Origin: Albimonas sp963816545
GTDB lineage: Bacteria; Pseudomonadota; Alphaproteobacteria; Rhodobacterales; Rhodobacteraceae
Assembly (NCBI GenBank): GCA_963816545.1
Contig: CAWFLE010000001.1
Coordinates: 558,001-622,000, forward strand
Reading direction: 5' to 3'
DNA length: 64,000 bases
Shown here: piece by piece, positions 55,553-64,000 of the stretch
Position numbering within the stretch: position 1 is the first letter of the stretch
How the letters are laid out: every line of letters starts with the position of its first letter
Translations under genes and position numbers: made by a program
The notes under the pieces: generated by a model
What the model was told of the DNA's origin: nothing
Databases searched by the model: none
The model's input: only the letters and a program-made list of their open reading frames with translations

Positions 55553-56536
55553 ATGCCCGACCGCCCCGCCGACGACGCCCCCCGCCGGGACGAGCTTCTG
55601 CGCCGGGGCCTGCGCCTGCCGCAGCTCCGCCTGCTGGCCGCGCTGGCCGAGACGGGGCGCATCTCCGCCGCCGCGGCGCAGGTCTCCATCACCCAGCCCG
55701 CCGCCTCCCGCCTGCTGGCGGAGCTGGAGCGCATGGCCGAGGCCAGGCTCTACGACCGCCACGCCCGCGGCGTGACCCTGACCGAGGCCGGCCGCCTGCT
55801 CGCCGCCCGCGCCGCCATCGTGCTGCGCCAGCTCGACCAGGGGCTGACCGAGATCCAGGAGATGACCCGCGGCATCCGCGGCCTCGTGCGCATCGGCGCC
55901 GTCACCGGCCCGGCGCTGGAGATCGTGGTCCCCGTGATCCGCGAGCTGCGCGTCACCTACCCCGAGATCGAGATCGCGGTGCAGGTGGACACCTCCGACA
56001 AGCTCGCCGACCAGCTCCTGAAGCTGGAACTGCACTTCTACATCGGCCGCCTGCCCGACGAGGTCGCCGCCCGCGCCGTCCAGATGCGCCCCATCGGGCC
56101 GGAGCCGGTGAGCCTCGTGGTCCGGCAGGAGCATCCCCTGACCCGGCGGGAGACGGTGCGGATGCAGGACTGCCTAGCCCACGACTGGGTGATGCAGCCC
56201 CCCGGCGACCTCCAGCGCCGCACGATGGAGAGCTACCTGCTGGAGACCGGGCATCCCCTGCCGCGGCGGGTGCTGGGCACCTCCTCGGTGCTGCTGACGC
56301 TGGCGCTGATCTCCGACACCAACGCCATCGCGCCCCTGTCGCGCGCGGTGGCGACCTTCTTCGCGGGGCGCAGCGGGCTCAGCGGCCGCATCCGTCTCCT
56401 GAACATCGCCGACGAGGTGGCGGTGACGCCCTTCTCCCTGATCCACCGCGCGGGCGCGCCCCCCTCGCCGCAGGCCGCGCGCGTCCTCGGGCTGATCGAG
56501 GCGCAGCTCCCGCCCCCGCCTCCGGCCCAGCGCTGA
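55553..56536 (+). CDS. LysR-family regulator, GbpR-like
   Basis: About 327 residues. N-terminal helix-turn-helix: LPQLRLLAALAETGRISAAAAQVSITQPAASRLLAELER, YDRHARGVTLTEAG. The effector domain (residues about 100-300) begins LVRIGAVTGPALEIVVPVIRELRVTYPEIEIAVQV. Sequence style and its place divergent to chvE match GbpR of Agrobacterium and Azospirillum, which activates chvE in response to sugars. The ATG at 55511 (with AAGGA at a tight distance) would add 14 residues; 55553 is preferred because the added residues overlap the direct repeats. Confidence 0.85.
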   Translation: MPDRPADDAPRRDELLRRGLRLPQLRLLAALAETGRISAAAAQVSITQPAASRLLAELERMAEARLYDRHARGVTLTEAGRLLAARAAIVLRQLDQGLTEIQEMTRGIRGLVRIGAVTGPALEIVVPVIRELRVTYPEIEIAVQVDTSDKLADQLLKLELHFYIGRLPDEVAARAVQMRPIGPEPVSLVVRQEHPLTRRETVRMQDCLAHDWVMQPPGDLQRRTMESYLLETGHPLPRRVLGTSSVLLTLALISDTNAIAPLSRAVATFFAGRSGLSGRIRLLNIADEVAVTPFSLIHRAGAPPSPQAARVLGLIEAQLPPPPPAQR

Positions 56537-56900
56537 CCCGGCCCCGGCGCGCCGCTACCGGCTGAACGCCGTTGATGCGGTCGCTGATCCCGGCCCCTCC
56601 GCTTGCCGCATCATGAGGCCCCCGGTGGCCTTCCCGGGGGGCCGCAACCCTCCGGGCGACACGGCGGCCGTCCGTTTCCCCGTCTTGGATCGCGCGCCCC
56701 GTCCGCCGCGCGGCCCGGAAACGCCGCCGCCACAACGACCCGGCTGAATCGCCCTGACCCCGCCGCATTGCGCTGCATCAAGTCGCGCCGCCCCCCCGCG
56801 ATGCTAGGTCACCCTCCGACGCGGCCGCGCCGCTTCCCCTCCGGCCGTCGGCGCGGCACGATCCCGCCGCCGCCCACGCCCCTCCGCAAGAGGTCCAAGC
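56537..56900. other. Intergenic region without gene
   Basis: 364 bp of GC-rich sequence. A hairpin of 7 bp or more (GGCCCCC at 56617-56623 with GGGGGCC at 56637-56643) about 80 bp after the regulator may end its transcript. The promoter of the acyl-CoA synthetase gene should lie in the second half but was not identified. Confidence 0.45.
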
Positions 56901-59630
56901 ATGAGCACCTACCGGCTCGACGCCCTGCTTTCCCCCCGCTCCGTGGCCCTCGTCGGCGCCAGCGCCCGCGAAGGCTCCCTCGGCCTCGCCGTCCTGCGCA
57001 ACCTCGAACGCGCCGGCTTCGACGGCCCCCTGACCCTCATCAATCCCAACCGGGCCGAGATCGACGGCCGCCCCTGCCTCCCCGCCCTCGACGCCATGAC
57101 CGAGGCCCCGGACGCCGTCATCGTCACCACCCCCCCCGACACCGTCCCCGAGATCATCGAGACCGCCGGCCGTCTCGGCGCCGCCGGGGCCATCGTCATC
57201 ACCGCCGGCCTCGGCCACGGGCCGGGCTCCCTCGCCGCCCAGGCGGAATCCGCCGCCCGCCGCCACGGCCTGCGCCTCATCGGCCCCAACTGCTTCGGCG
57301 TGATCGCCCCCCACGCGAGGCTCAACGCCAGCTTCGCCGCGCGGGACGTCGCGCCTGGAGACCTCGCCCTCGTCTCCCAGTCCGGCGCCGTCGCGGCCGG
57401 CCTCATCGAGTGGGCCGGCGCGCGGGGGATCGGCTTCTCCGGCATGATCTCGCTCGGCGACAAGATCGACGTGGATTTCGGCGACTGCCTCGACTTCTAC
57501 GCCGCCGACCCCAACACCCGCGCGATCCTCCTCTACATCGAGGCGATCGGCGACGCGCGGAAGTTCATGTCCGCCGCCCGCGCCGCCGCCCGCACCAAGC
57601 CGGTGCTGGTGATGAAATCCGGCCGCCACGCGCAAGGCGCCCGGGCCGCCGCCACCCATACCGGCGCGCTTGCGGGCTCGGACGCCGTCTACGACGCCGC
57701 CTTCCGCCGCGCGGGCCTGCTGCGCGCCTTCGACCTGGACGAGCTTTTCGCCGCGGTGAACACCCTCGAACGGGTCCGCCCCTTCCGCGGGAACCGCCTC
57801 GCCATCCTCACCAACGGCGGCGGGCTCGGGGTGCTGGCGGTGGACCGGCTGACCGACCTCAAGGGCGGCCTCTCCACCCTCGCGCCCGAGACCCTCACGG
57901 CGCTGGACGCCGTCCTCCCCCCCACATGGTCCCGCGGCAACCCGGTGGACATCATCGGCGACGCCGACGCCGCCCGCTACGCCGCCGCCACCGAGGCGCT
58001 GCTCAAGGATCCCGACAGTGACGCCCTGCTGGTGATGAACGTCCCCACCGCCCTCGCCTCCGCCTCCGCCGCCGCGGAACGCACCGCCGAGGTCGTCTCC
58101 CGCCACCGCCGCACCCATCAGGGCCGCCAGAAGCCCGTCCTCGCCGTCTGGATGGGCGAGGACCCGGCCGCCGACCGCGCCTTCCGCGCCGCCCGCATCC
58201 CCGCCTTCCGCACCGAGGCCGAGGCCGTCCGCGGCTTCACCCACCTCACCCGCTACACCGAGGCGCAGGCCCTCCTGATGGAGACCCCCGCCTCCCTCCC
58301 CACCGACTTCTCCCCCGACGTCCCCGCCGCCCGCGCCGCCGTCGCGCAGGCCCTGTCGGAGAACCGCGAGTGGCTGGACCCGCTGGAGGTTCAGGCGGTG
58401 CTGAGCGCCTACGACATCCCCGCCCCCGACCTCGCGCTTGCGGAAACGCCCGAGGCCGCCGCCGAAGCCGCCCGCCCCATGCTCGCGCAAGGCGCCCCCG
58501 TGGCGGTCAAGATCCTCTCGCCCGACATCGTCCACAAATCCGACGTGGGGGGCGTGCGCCTCGACCTCACCTCGCCCGAGGCCGTCCGCGACGCCGCCGC
58601 CGCCATCCTTGAGAACGCCGCCCGCCTGCGCCCCGAGGCCCGCCTGCGCGGCGTCCTCGTCCAGCCCATGGTGCGCCGCCCCAAAGCCCGCGAACTCATC
58701 TGCGGCCTCGCCGACGACCCCACCTTCGGCCCCGTCGTGGTCTTCGGCCGCGGCGGCACGGCGGTGGAGGTGATCGACGATAAGGCCCTCGCCCTCCCGC
58801 CCCTGGACCTCGCGCTCGCCGACCAGCTCATCGCCCGGACCCGCGTCTCGCGCATCCTTAAGGCCTACCGCGACGTCCCCGCCGCGGACGAGCACGCCGT
58901 CCGCCTGACGCTGGTCAAGCTCGCCCAGCTCGCCGCCGACCTGCCGGAGGTGTGCGAGCTGGACATCAACCCCCTCCTCGCCGACGCCTCGGGCGTGACG
59001 GCGGTGGACGCCCGCATCCGCATCTCCAAGGTCCACGCGCGCCCCGGTCTCGCCGGCCACCCGCGCTTCGCCATCCGCCCCTACCCCAAGGAGTGGGAGC
59101 GCACCGTCGCCCTCTCCGACGGAACCTCGGCCTTCGTGCGCCCCGTCCGGCCCGAGGACGAGGCCCTCCTCGAAGCCTTCCTCGCCCGCATCGACCCCGA
59201 GGATCTGCGCCTGCGCTTCTTCGGCCCGGTCAAGGTCCACCACGCCTTCCTCGCCCGGCTCGTGCAGCTCGACTACGCCCGCGCCATCGCCTTCGTCGCC
59301 ACGGACCCCGAGACCAACGAGGCGCTGGGCGTCGTCCGCCTCCATTCCGACGCCGACCACCGGACGGGCGAATACGCCATCCTCCTGCGCTCCGACCTCA
59401 AGGGCCGCGGCCTGGGGTGGGAGCTGATGCGCCTGATCCTCGACTGGGCCCGCGCCGACGGGATCGAGGTGGTCGAGGGGGAGGTCCTGCGCGAAAACCG
59501 CACCATGCTGGAGATGTGCCGCGCCCTGGGGTTCGAACGCCAGGCGATCCCCGACGACCCCGGCAAGACCCGCGTGCGCCTGCGCCTGGCCGAGGTCCCC
59601 ACCCCGGCCCCCCGCGCCCCGGCGCGCTGA
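56901..59630 (+). CDS. Bifunctional acyl-CoA synthetase (ADP-forming type)/GNAT acetyltransferase
   Basis: 909 residues in one intact frame. CoA-binding domain (1-130: SPRSVALVGASAREGSLGLAVLRNL, IGPNCFGVIAP), succinyl-CoA-synthetase-like domains (SQSGAVAAGLIEWA; ATHTGALAGSD with His253 as the probable phosphohistidine), ATP-grasp domain (about 485-700: AVKILSPDIVHKSDVGGVRLDL, GVLVQPMV, VVFGRGGTAVEV, ELDINPLLA) and a C-terminal GNAT domain (about 735-890: VRPVRPEDEALLEAFLARIDPEDLRLRFFG, RSDLKGRGLGWELMRLILDWA, RENRTMLEMCRALGF). Fusions of this kind include protein lysine acetyltransferases (Pat/YfiQ type) as well as active acyl-CoA ligases; which applies here is not decided. Confidence 0.92.
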   Translation: MSTYRLDALLSPRSVALVGASAREGSLGLAVLRNLERAGFDGPLTLINPNRAEIDGRPCLPALDAMTEAPDAVIVTTPPDTVPEIIETAGRLGAAGAIVITAGLGHGPGSLAAQAESAARRHGLRLIGPNCFGVIAPHARLNASFAARDVAPGDLALVSQSGAVAAGLIEWAGARGIGFSGMISLGDKIDVDFGDCLDFYAADPNTRAILLYIEAIGDARKFMSAARAAARTKPVLVMKSGRHAQGARAAATHTGALAGSDAVYDAAFRRAGLLRAFDLDELFAAVNTLERVRPFRGNRLAILTNGGGLGVLAVDRLTDLKGGLSTLAPETLTALDAVLPPTWSRGNPVDIIGDADAARYAAATEALLKDPDSDALLVMNVPTALASASAAAERTAEVVSRHRRTHQGRQKPVLAVWMGEDPAADRAFRAARIPAFRTEAEAVRGFTHLTRYTEAQALLMETPASLPTDFSPDVPAARAAVAQALSENREWLDPLEVQAVLSAYDIPAPDLALAETPEAAAEAARPMLAQGAPVAVKILSPDIVHKSDVGGVRLDLTSPEAVRDAAAAILENAARLRPEARLRGVLVQPMVRRPKARELICGLADDPTFGPVVVFGRGGTAVEVIDDKALALPPLDLALADQLIARTRVSRILKAYRDVPAADEHAVRLTLVKLAQLAADLPEVCELDINPLLADASGVTAVDARIRISKVHARPGLAGHPRFAIRPYPKEWERTVALSDGTSAFVRPVRPEDEALLEAFLARIDPEDLRLRFFGPVKVHHAFLARLVQLDYARAIAFVATDPETNEALGVVRLHSDADHRTGEYAILLRSDLKGRGLGWELMRLILDWARADGIEVVEGEVLRENRTMLEMCRALGFERQAIPDDPGKTRVRLRLAEVPTPAPRAPAR

Positions 59631-60070
59631 CCCGCAAGGTCCCGCCGGCGGGGAGGGCGGCTCAGCGGGCGAGCCGGGGGACCGACCCCGGGTGCAGGGG
59701 AGACGTCGCCACGCGCCCGGCCCGCCCGCCACGGCCAGGCTGCGCCGCGCTCCCGACTCCAGCGGACGCACGTCGCGGCCACGTCACGCCGCGCTTCCGG
59801 CGCCAGCGGGCGCACATCGCCCCCGGCCTCCGCCGCGGCCAGGCTCCGTGGAGCTCCCCGCCGGATGCTCGCCGCCCGCGGCCCGGACCCGCCGCGACCG
59901 GGCCCCGCCGCTTCCGCCTGCGGCCGGAGGTTCATCGCTCCGGCCGCCGCCTGCCCCGCCCCCGCCGCTACGGCGGCGTGCGCGCCCCGGCTCGCGGCCC
60001 CGAAGCCTCCCCCGGGCGCCGCCTTTCCGCCACGCCTCCGCGGCGAGCGCGGCGCACCGCAGTCATATTC
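59631..60070. other. Very GC-rich intergenic region with short repeats
   Basis: About 440 bp with no convincing gene. It contains two similar copies of CCAGCGG(A/G)CGCAC(G/A)TCGC near 59759 and 59806, and many Arg/Pro-coding frames on both strands. It ends at an abrupt AT-rich patch that should be the haem receptor promoter. Confidence 0.45.
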
Positions 60071-60110
60071 TTGACAGATACACTTGGATTTGCGACGTGG
60101 CTCCCTGCGT
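60071..60110 (+). promoter_or_regulatory. Candidate promoter of the haem uptake genes
   Basis: A consensus TTGACA at 60071-60076 inside an AT-rich island (CATATTCTTGACAGATACAC), about 100 bp before the receptor start. No clear -10 box, and no iron-regulator site could be assigned with confidence. Confidence 0.35.
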
Positions 60111-60173
60111 CGCCCAGCCACCCAAGCCGGCAGCTCCTCCGACGCAGCGAACCCCTCGCAGGAGCATCCGGCC

Positions 60174-62473
60174 ATGATCCGACCCCACGCCTTCGCCACG
60201 TCCCTTGCCGCCCTCTGCGCCGCCGGCCCCCTTGCGGCCCAGACCGCCACGGATCCGACACCCGCAGCCCGGGCGGACCCGACGCTCGCGGCCCGGACCG
60301 ACGCCGACCCCGCTCTCGCGGCCCGGACGGCCGCAGACCCCGCCCTCGCGGCGGCACAGCCCACCGCGAACTCGGCCCACGCGTCCCCGATCGCAGCGGA
60401 CCCCGCGCCTGCGGCCCGGACCGCCGCGGACCCGACGCCGGCGTCCCGGAAATCCCCGATCCGCCCCCCCGCGGCGGACGAGGCCGCCGCGGTCCAGCTC
60501 CCCCCCATCCTCCTCTATTCCGCCGCGCGCGATTACCGGGACATCCTCGACACCCCCGCGCCCGCCACGGTGCTGGAGGCCGATGACATCGCCGGCCGCG
60601 CCCCCTCCACGTACGACGACCTGCTCGGCGACATCCCCGGCGTGAACATCGGCGGCGGCCCCCGCGCCATCAGCCAGGAGCCCAACATCCGCGGCTTTGA
60701 CGACGGCCAGGTGGTCATCCGCGTGGACGGCGCCCGCCAGACCTTCAACGCCGGCCACCGCGGCCGCTTCTTCACCGACCCCGAGGCCCTCAAGCGCGTC
60801 GAGGTCCTGCGCGGCGGCGCCTCCACCCTCTACGGCTCGGGCGCCATGGGCGGCGTCATCGCGCTGGAGACGAAGGACGCCGACGACTTCCTCGCCCCCG
60901 ACCAGACCTTCGGCGGCCGCGTCGGCGGCGCCTGGAGCAGCCAGGGGAACGAGTTCCTCGCCCACGGCGCCGTCGCCGCCCGCTGGAACCGCTTCGACGC
61001 CATGGGCTTCCTCTCCTGGCGCCCCATGGGCTCGGACCTCGAGGACGGGGACGGCGCCTCCATCCTCAACTCCGAGATCAACACGCGAAGCGCCATCGCC
61101 AAGCTCGGGTTCGAGCCGAACGACGCCAACCGCTTCGAGGCCAGCTTCCAGGCCTACCGGGACGACGGAGCCACGCCTCCCAACGCCAACGCCGCCTCCA
61201 CCCCCTCCACCGTGGTGAACCGCGAACTGGACCACCGGTCCGGCCGCCTGCAATGGGATTACGCCCCCGCCGGCAGCGACCTGTGGGATCTCACCGCGCT
61301 GGCCTGGGTCACCCGCGTCGAGCTGTCGGAGGACCGCCCCGCCGACGGCCGCAGCGACGACACCGAGCAGACCACCTACGGGTTCGAGGCCGCCAACGTC
61401 TCCCGCCTGAACCCCGGCCTCCCCGTCACCCTCTCCTACGGGGCGGAGGTCTACCAGGACGACTATTCCGCCTCCCGCGACGGCGCCGTCCGCCTCCAGT
61501 CCCCCGACGCGACGATGACCTTCGCCGCCGTCTTCGCCCAGGGCGACATCGAGCTCGGCCACGGCGTCACCCTGACTCCCGGCCTGCGCTACGACCACTA
61601 TACCGTGGACCCCGGCGGCGCCTTCGACGACCGGTCCGAGGGCCAGCTCTCCCCCGCCTCGCGCTCAGCTGGCGGCCCGCGCCCGGCGCGCAGCTCTACG
61701 CCTCCGCCGCCCAGTCCTTCCGCGCCCCTCAGGCGTCGGAGCTCTACGCCTCCGGCGTCCACTTCTCCGTGCCGGGCTTCGGCCTCGGCCCGGGCGCGGC
61801 CTTCACCGGCAACAACGTCTTCGTCCCCAGCCCGGACCTCGAGCCCGAAAAGGCCCTCCAGTTCGAAATCGGCGGCAAGTGGCGTCTCGACGACGTCGCC
61901 AGGCGCGGCGACCGCGTGACCTTCTCGGCGGCGGCCTACTACGCCGAGGTGCAGGACTTCGTGAACCAGACCGTCCAGTTCCTCGACTTCTCCACCGGCG
62001 CCTTCAACCCGATGTCCGGCCTGTTCGAGGTCAACGGCTCCACCACCGTCTCCAACGTGGACGCGGTCCTCTGGGGCGTGGAGGCCGAGGCCCGCTACGA
62101 CGTCCCCCGCTGGTACGCCGGCCTCGGCCTCTCCGTCCCCCGCGGGCGGGCGCAGGACGGGGGTGCGCTCGGCTCCATCCCGCAGGACAAGCTGTTCCTG
62201 ACCGCCGGCTACCGCCCGGTCCCGGAGGTCGAGCTCGGCGCCCGCGCCACCTTCCGCGACGGTCAGGACGACATCCCCGCCGAAGGGTCCGGGACCGACG
62301 GCTCCGCGGTCTTCGACCTCTTCGTGCAGTGGACCCCCGACCGGGGCCCGCTGGAGGGCGCCAGCTTCCTCGCCGGCGTGGACAACGTGTTCGACGCGAC
62401 CTACCGCCTCCACCCCAACGGCCTGAACCAGACCGGCCGCGCTTTCAAGATCGCCGCCTCGGTGGCGTTCTGA
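60174..62473 (+). pseudogene. TonB-dependent haem receptor, one frameshift; repeat-rich N-terminal linker
   Basis: About 766 residues if repaired. Signal peptide (1-23, ending GPLAAQ); residues 24 to about 98 are degenerate repeats of (T/A)ADPxxAAR; then plug (TPAPATVLEADDIAGR, IPGVNIGG, PNIRGFDDGQVVIRVDGARQ, GGASTLYGSGAMGGVIALET) and beta-barrel ending in VDNVFDATYRLHPNGLNQTGRAFKIAASVAF. It resembles haem/haemoglobin receptors and is next to hmuT. One C is missing from a C-run near 61650 (SP/RLALSWRPAPGAQLYASAA). AGGAG precedes the ATG at 60174. Confidence 0.88.
60240..60475 (+). repeat. Degenerate tandem repeats encoding ADPxxAAR units
   Basis: Roughly 30-bp units encode DPTPAAR, ADPTLAAR, TDADPALAAR, TAADPALAAA, then IAADPAPAAR and TAADPTPASR. 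They sit between the signal peptide and the plug of the haem receptor, where the TonB box or a flexible tether is expected. Confidence 0.6.
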
Positions 62474-62687
62474 ACCCGATGCGGACCTTGCGCCCCCATA
62501 CGGACGCCTCCGCGCCGCCGGCCCATCCCGGCGGCGCGCGCGCGGCCCGTCCACCCCGCCCCCGGCACAAGCCTCGCCGACCGCGCGGCCCGTCCGCCCC
62601 TGCGCCGCGCCGCCCGACGCCTGCGCCCAGGCGCCGGCCCGACCTCGCCGCCCGCCCCATGACCCCCGCCCCCTGAAGGAGCCCGCC

Positions 62688-63539
62688 ATGCGCCGCCTCG
62701 TCCTCGCCGCCGCCCTCGCGCTCCTCGCCCCGCCCCTCGCCGCGGCCGAGCGCCTCGCCATCGCCGGCGGAGACCTGACCGAGATCGCCTTCGCGCTGGG
62801 CGAGGGCGACCGCATCGTCGGCGTCGACTCCACCTCCGTCTTCCCGCCCGAGGCGCAGGCCCTGCCCCGGATGGGCTACCTGCGCCGCCTCTCGCCCGAA
62901 GGGGTGCTCGCCCTCTCCCCCGACCGCCTGATCGCCGCCCCCGACGCGGGCCCCTCCTCGGCGCTCGACGCCCTGCGCGCCGCCGGCCTCGACATCCTGA
63001 TGGCCCCCGAAGGCGAGCGCCTCCAGGACGTCCCCGCCAAGCTGCGCTTCATGGGCGAGGCGCTCGACCGCCCCGCCGAAGCCGAAGCCCTCGCCGCCCG
63101 CTTCGAGGCCGACCTCGCCGAGGTCCGCGCCAGGACCGCCCGCCTGCCGGACCGCCCCCGCGTCCTGTTCCTGCTCTCCGTCGCCCGCGGCGCCCCCACC
63201 GCGGCCGGCGCCGGCACCTCCGCGGCGCAGGTGATCGAAGCCGCCGGCGGCGTCCTCGCCACGCCCGGATTCGAAGGCTGGAAGCCCGTCTCCACCGAGG
63301 CCCTCCTCGCCGCCGCCCCCGACGTGGTGGTGATGATGGACGGCCACGCCGCGCGTGCGGGCGGCGAGGCCGGGATCATGGCCCTCCCCGGCCTCTCCCT
63401 CACCCAAGCGGCCCGCGAGGGACGCTTCCTGACGGTGGACGGCGTGCGCCTGCTGGGCTTCGGCCCCCGCACCCCGGCCGCGATCGCCGACCTCGCCCGG
63501 ATGCTCCAGCCCGAGGCGGCCGCGGAGCTGGGCCTGTGA
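62688..63539 (+). CDS. hmuT: Haem ABC transporter substrate-binding protein
   Basis: 283-residue periplasmic haem-binding protein: signal peptide (MRRLVLAAALALLAPPLAAA), ERLAIAGGDLTEIAFALGEGDRIVGVDSTS, then LPRMGYLRRLSPEGVLALSPDRLIA, where Tyr64 is at the position of the haem-ligating tyrosine of ShuT/HmuT proteins. C-terminal lobe: AGAGTSAAQVIEAAGGVLA, GWKPVSTEALLAAAPDVVVMM, LLGFGPRTPAAIADLARML. GAAGGAG precedes the ATG. It follows the receptor by 214 bp and precedes the permease by 296 bp. Confidence 0.9.
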   Translation: MRRLVLAAALALLAPPLAAAERLAIAGGDLTEIAFALGEGDRIVGVDSTSVFPPEAQALPRMGYLRRLSPEGVLALSPDRLIAAPDAGPSSALDALRAAGLDILMAPEGERLQDVPAKLRFMGEALDRPAEAEALAARFEADLAEVRARTARLPDRPRVLFLLSVARGAPTAAGAGTSAAQVIEAAGGVLATPGFEGWKPVSTEALLAAAPDVVVMMDGHAARAGGEAGIMALPGLSLTQAAREGRFLTVDGVRLLGFGPRTPAAIADLARMLQPEAAAELGL

Positions 63540-63737
63540 CCCCCCGACGCCCGGCGAGACACCCCCGGCGCAGGCGCCGCGCCCGCCGTCACGCCCCTTG
63601 CGACGCCCCCGCCCGCGGCGCGTTCCGGGCGTCCCGCCTCTGGCCCGGCGCCCCTGACCCCGGGCGGGAACACCTCGAACGCTCCGCAACCCGCGGCCCC
63701 ACCCGCCCCCCTCGCGCCCATGGCCGCGGGGCGCCCT

Positions 63738-63761
63738 CCCTCCCCCGCCTGCGGGGGAGGG
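63738..63761. repeat. REP-like GC palindrome between hmuT and hmuU
   Basis: Perfect 10-bp stem CCCTCCCCCG / CGGGGGAGGG with loop CCTG, flanked by AGGGGTGGGGG. A related element lies at 44989-45012. Such palindromes are scattered through many alphaproteobacterial genomes. Confidence 0.5.
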
Positions 63762-63835
63762 CAGGGGTGGGGGCGTGCCGCCCCGCGCCGCCCGAGGCCC
63801 GCCCCGCGCCGGAGCGCACGCCGTTGACGCCCCTC

Positions 63836-64000
63836 ATGCGCAGCCCTGCGGCCCCGATCCTGGCCGCCCTCGCCGCGACGCTCCTCGCCCTCGCGCTGGC
63901 GGAGCTTGCGCTGGGCCCCGCCGGCATCGCGCCGGGCCGCGCGCTCTCGGCCCTTTTCGGGGGGGCGGACGCGGCCGACCGCGCCATCCTCCAGCAGATC
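63836..64000 (+). CDS. hmuU: Haem ABC transporter permease, N-terminal part (cut by window end)
   Basis: 55 codons run off the window. They encode a start (MRSPAAPILAALAATLLALAL) with one long hydrophobic helix and PGRALSALFGGADAADRAILQQI, which matches the N terminus of FecCD/BtuC-type haem permeases just before the I-x-x-RLPR motif. The position after hmuT supports this. TTG at 63824 is an alternative start. No clear ribosome site. Confidence 0.78.
   Translation, partial: MRSPAAPILAALAATLLALALAELALGPAGIAPGRALSALFGGADAADRAILQQI

Noticed and set aside
53278..55734. A genuine ChvE-GguA fusion protein
   Set aside because: A single extra base near 54351 explains it and restores the usual ChvE end; two hairpins lie in the gap.
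56778..59771. A 997-codon open frame antisense to the acyl-CoA synthetase gene
   Set aside because: Its Gly/Val/Asp/His/Glu-rich composition is the usual mirror of a GC-rich coding strand; no domain is visible and the plus-strand gene is unmistakable.

Overview
The window is GC-rich DNA from an alphaproteobacterium, most likely of the Rhodobacterales (Rhodobacter/Roseobacter type). This rests on gene content rather than on any single marker: a crotonyl-CoA carboxylase/reductase and an ethylmalonyl-CoA mutase (ethylmalonyl-CoA pathway), an F1-only ATP synthase operon, the order rsfS-rlmH-gpmI-envC-ctpA-rppH, a petP-petR regulator pair, a PHB phasin, AHL quorum sensing, and a GbpR/ChvE-type sugar system. 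No tRNA, rRNA, CRISPR array, prophage or intact insertion sequence was seen.

Layout. 0-2.5 kb: a phytase-like esterase lipoprotein and a RecD/Dda-like helicase. 2.5-6.6 kb: two luxR-luxI modules in tandem on the minus strand with a small protein gene between them. 7.2-10.8 kb: divergent ccr and ecm; ecm carries about fifteen single-base frame changes. 10.8-11.7 kb: an Mrr-like endonuclease. 11.7-14.1 kb: two coupled MFS paralogues. 14.3-17.3 kb: class-III aminotransferase, DUF952 protein, pyrD. 17.6-22.5 kb: atpHAGDC. 22.7-28.2 kb: rsfS-rlmH-gpmI-envC-ctpA-rppH, joined mostly by 4-bp ATGA overlaps. 28.5-31.7 kb: DUF3108 protein, branched-chain aminotransferase, petPR. 31.8-38.7 kb: a sugar-phosphate isomerase-like gene divergent from a five-gene peptide-type ABC importer. 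38.7-44.2 kb: lipoprotein, cupin, YghU, ergothioneine genes egtB-egtD, an Asp/Asn hydroxylase-like protein, a tRNA-binding-domain protein. 44.4-46.4 kb: phasin with a clear operator, proC, YbjN protein. 46.6-56.5 kb: a sugar cluster (SMP-30 lactonase, yjfF, ytfT, a repeat-born small ORF, ytfR, ytfQ, a gguB/gal remnant, gguA, chvE) with a divergent LysR regulator. 56.9-59.6 kb: a 909-residue acyl-CoA synthetase/GNAT fusion. 60.2-64.0 kb: haem uptake (TonB receptor, hmuT, start of hmuU, cut by the window edge).

About thirty single-base indels can be inferred where conserved protein sequence jumps frame. They are clustered (8.9-11.0, 34.8-38.2, 42.6-44.0, 47.8-54.4 and 61.7 kb), while 11.7-34.8 kb is clean. 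The encoded protein stays intact around each one, so assembly error is at least as likely as real gene decay. Two premature stops at expected tyrosine positions, a missing ATG and a gene-fusion deletion make the sugar cluster the best candidate for real decay.

The most unusual structures are the four quasi-tandem copies of the ytfR/ytfT gene junction, which create a 94-codon ORF; the twin quorum-sensing modules; a TTTCGC-N-GCGAAA dyad at two distant loci; and a repeat-rich segment between the signal peptide and plug of the haem receptor. No complete, previously undescribed system could be demonstrated.
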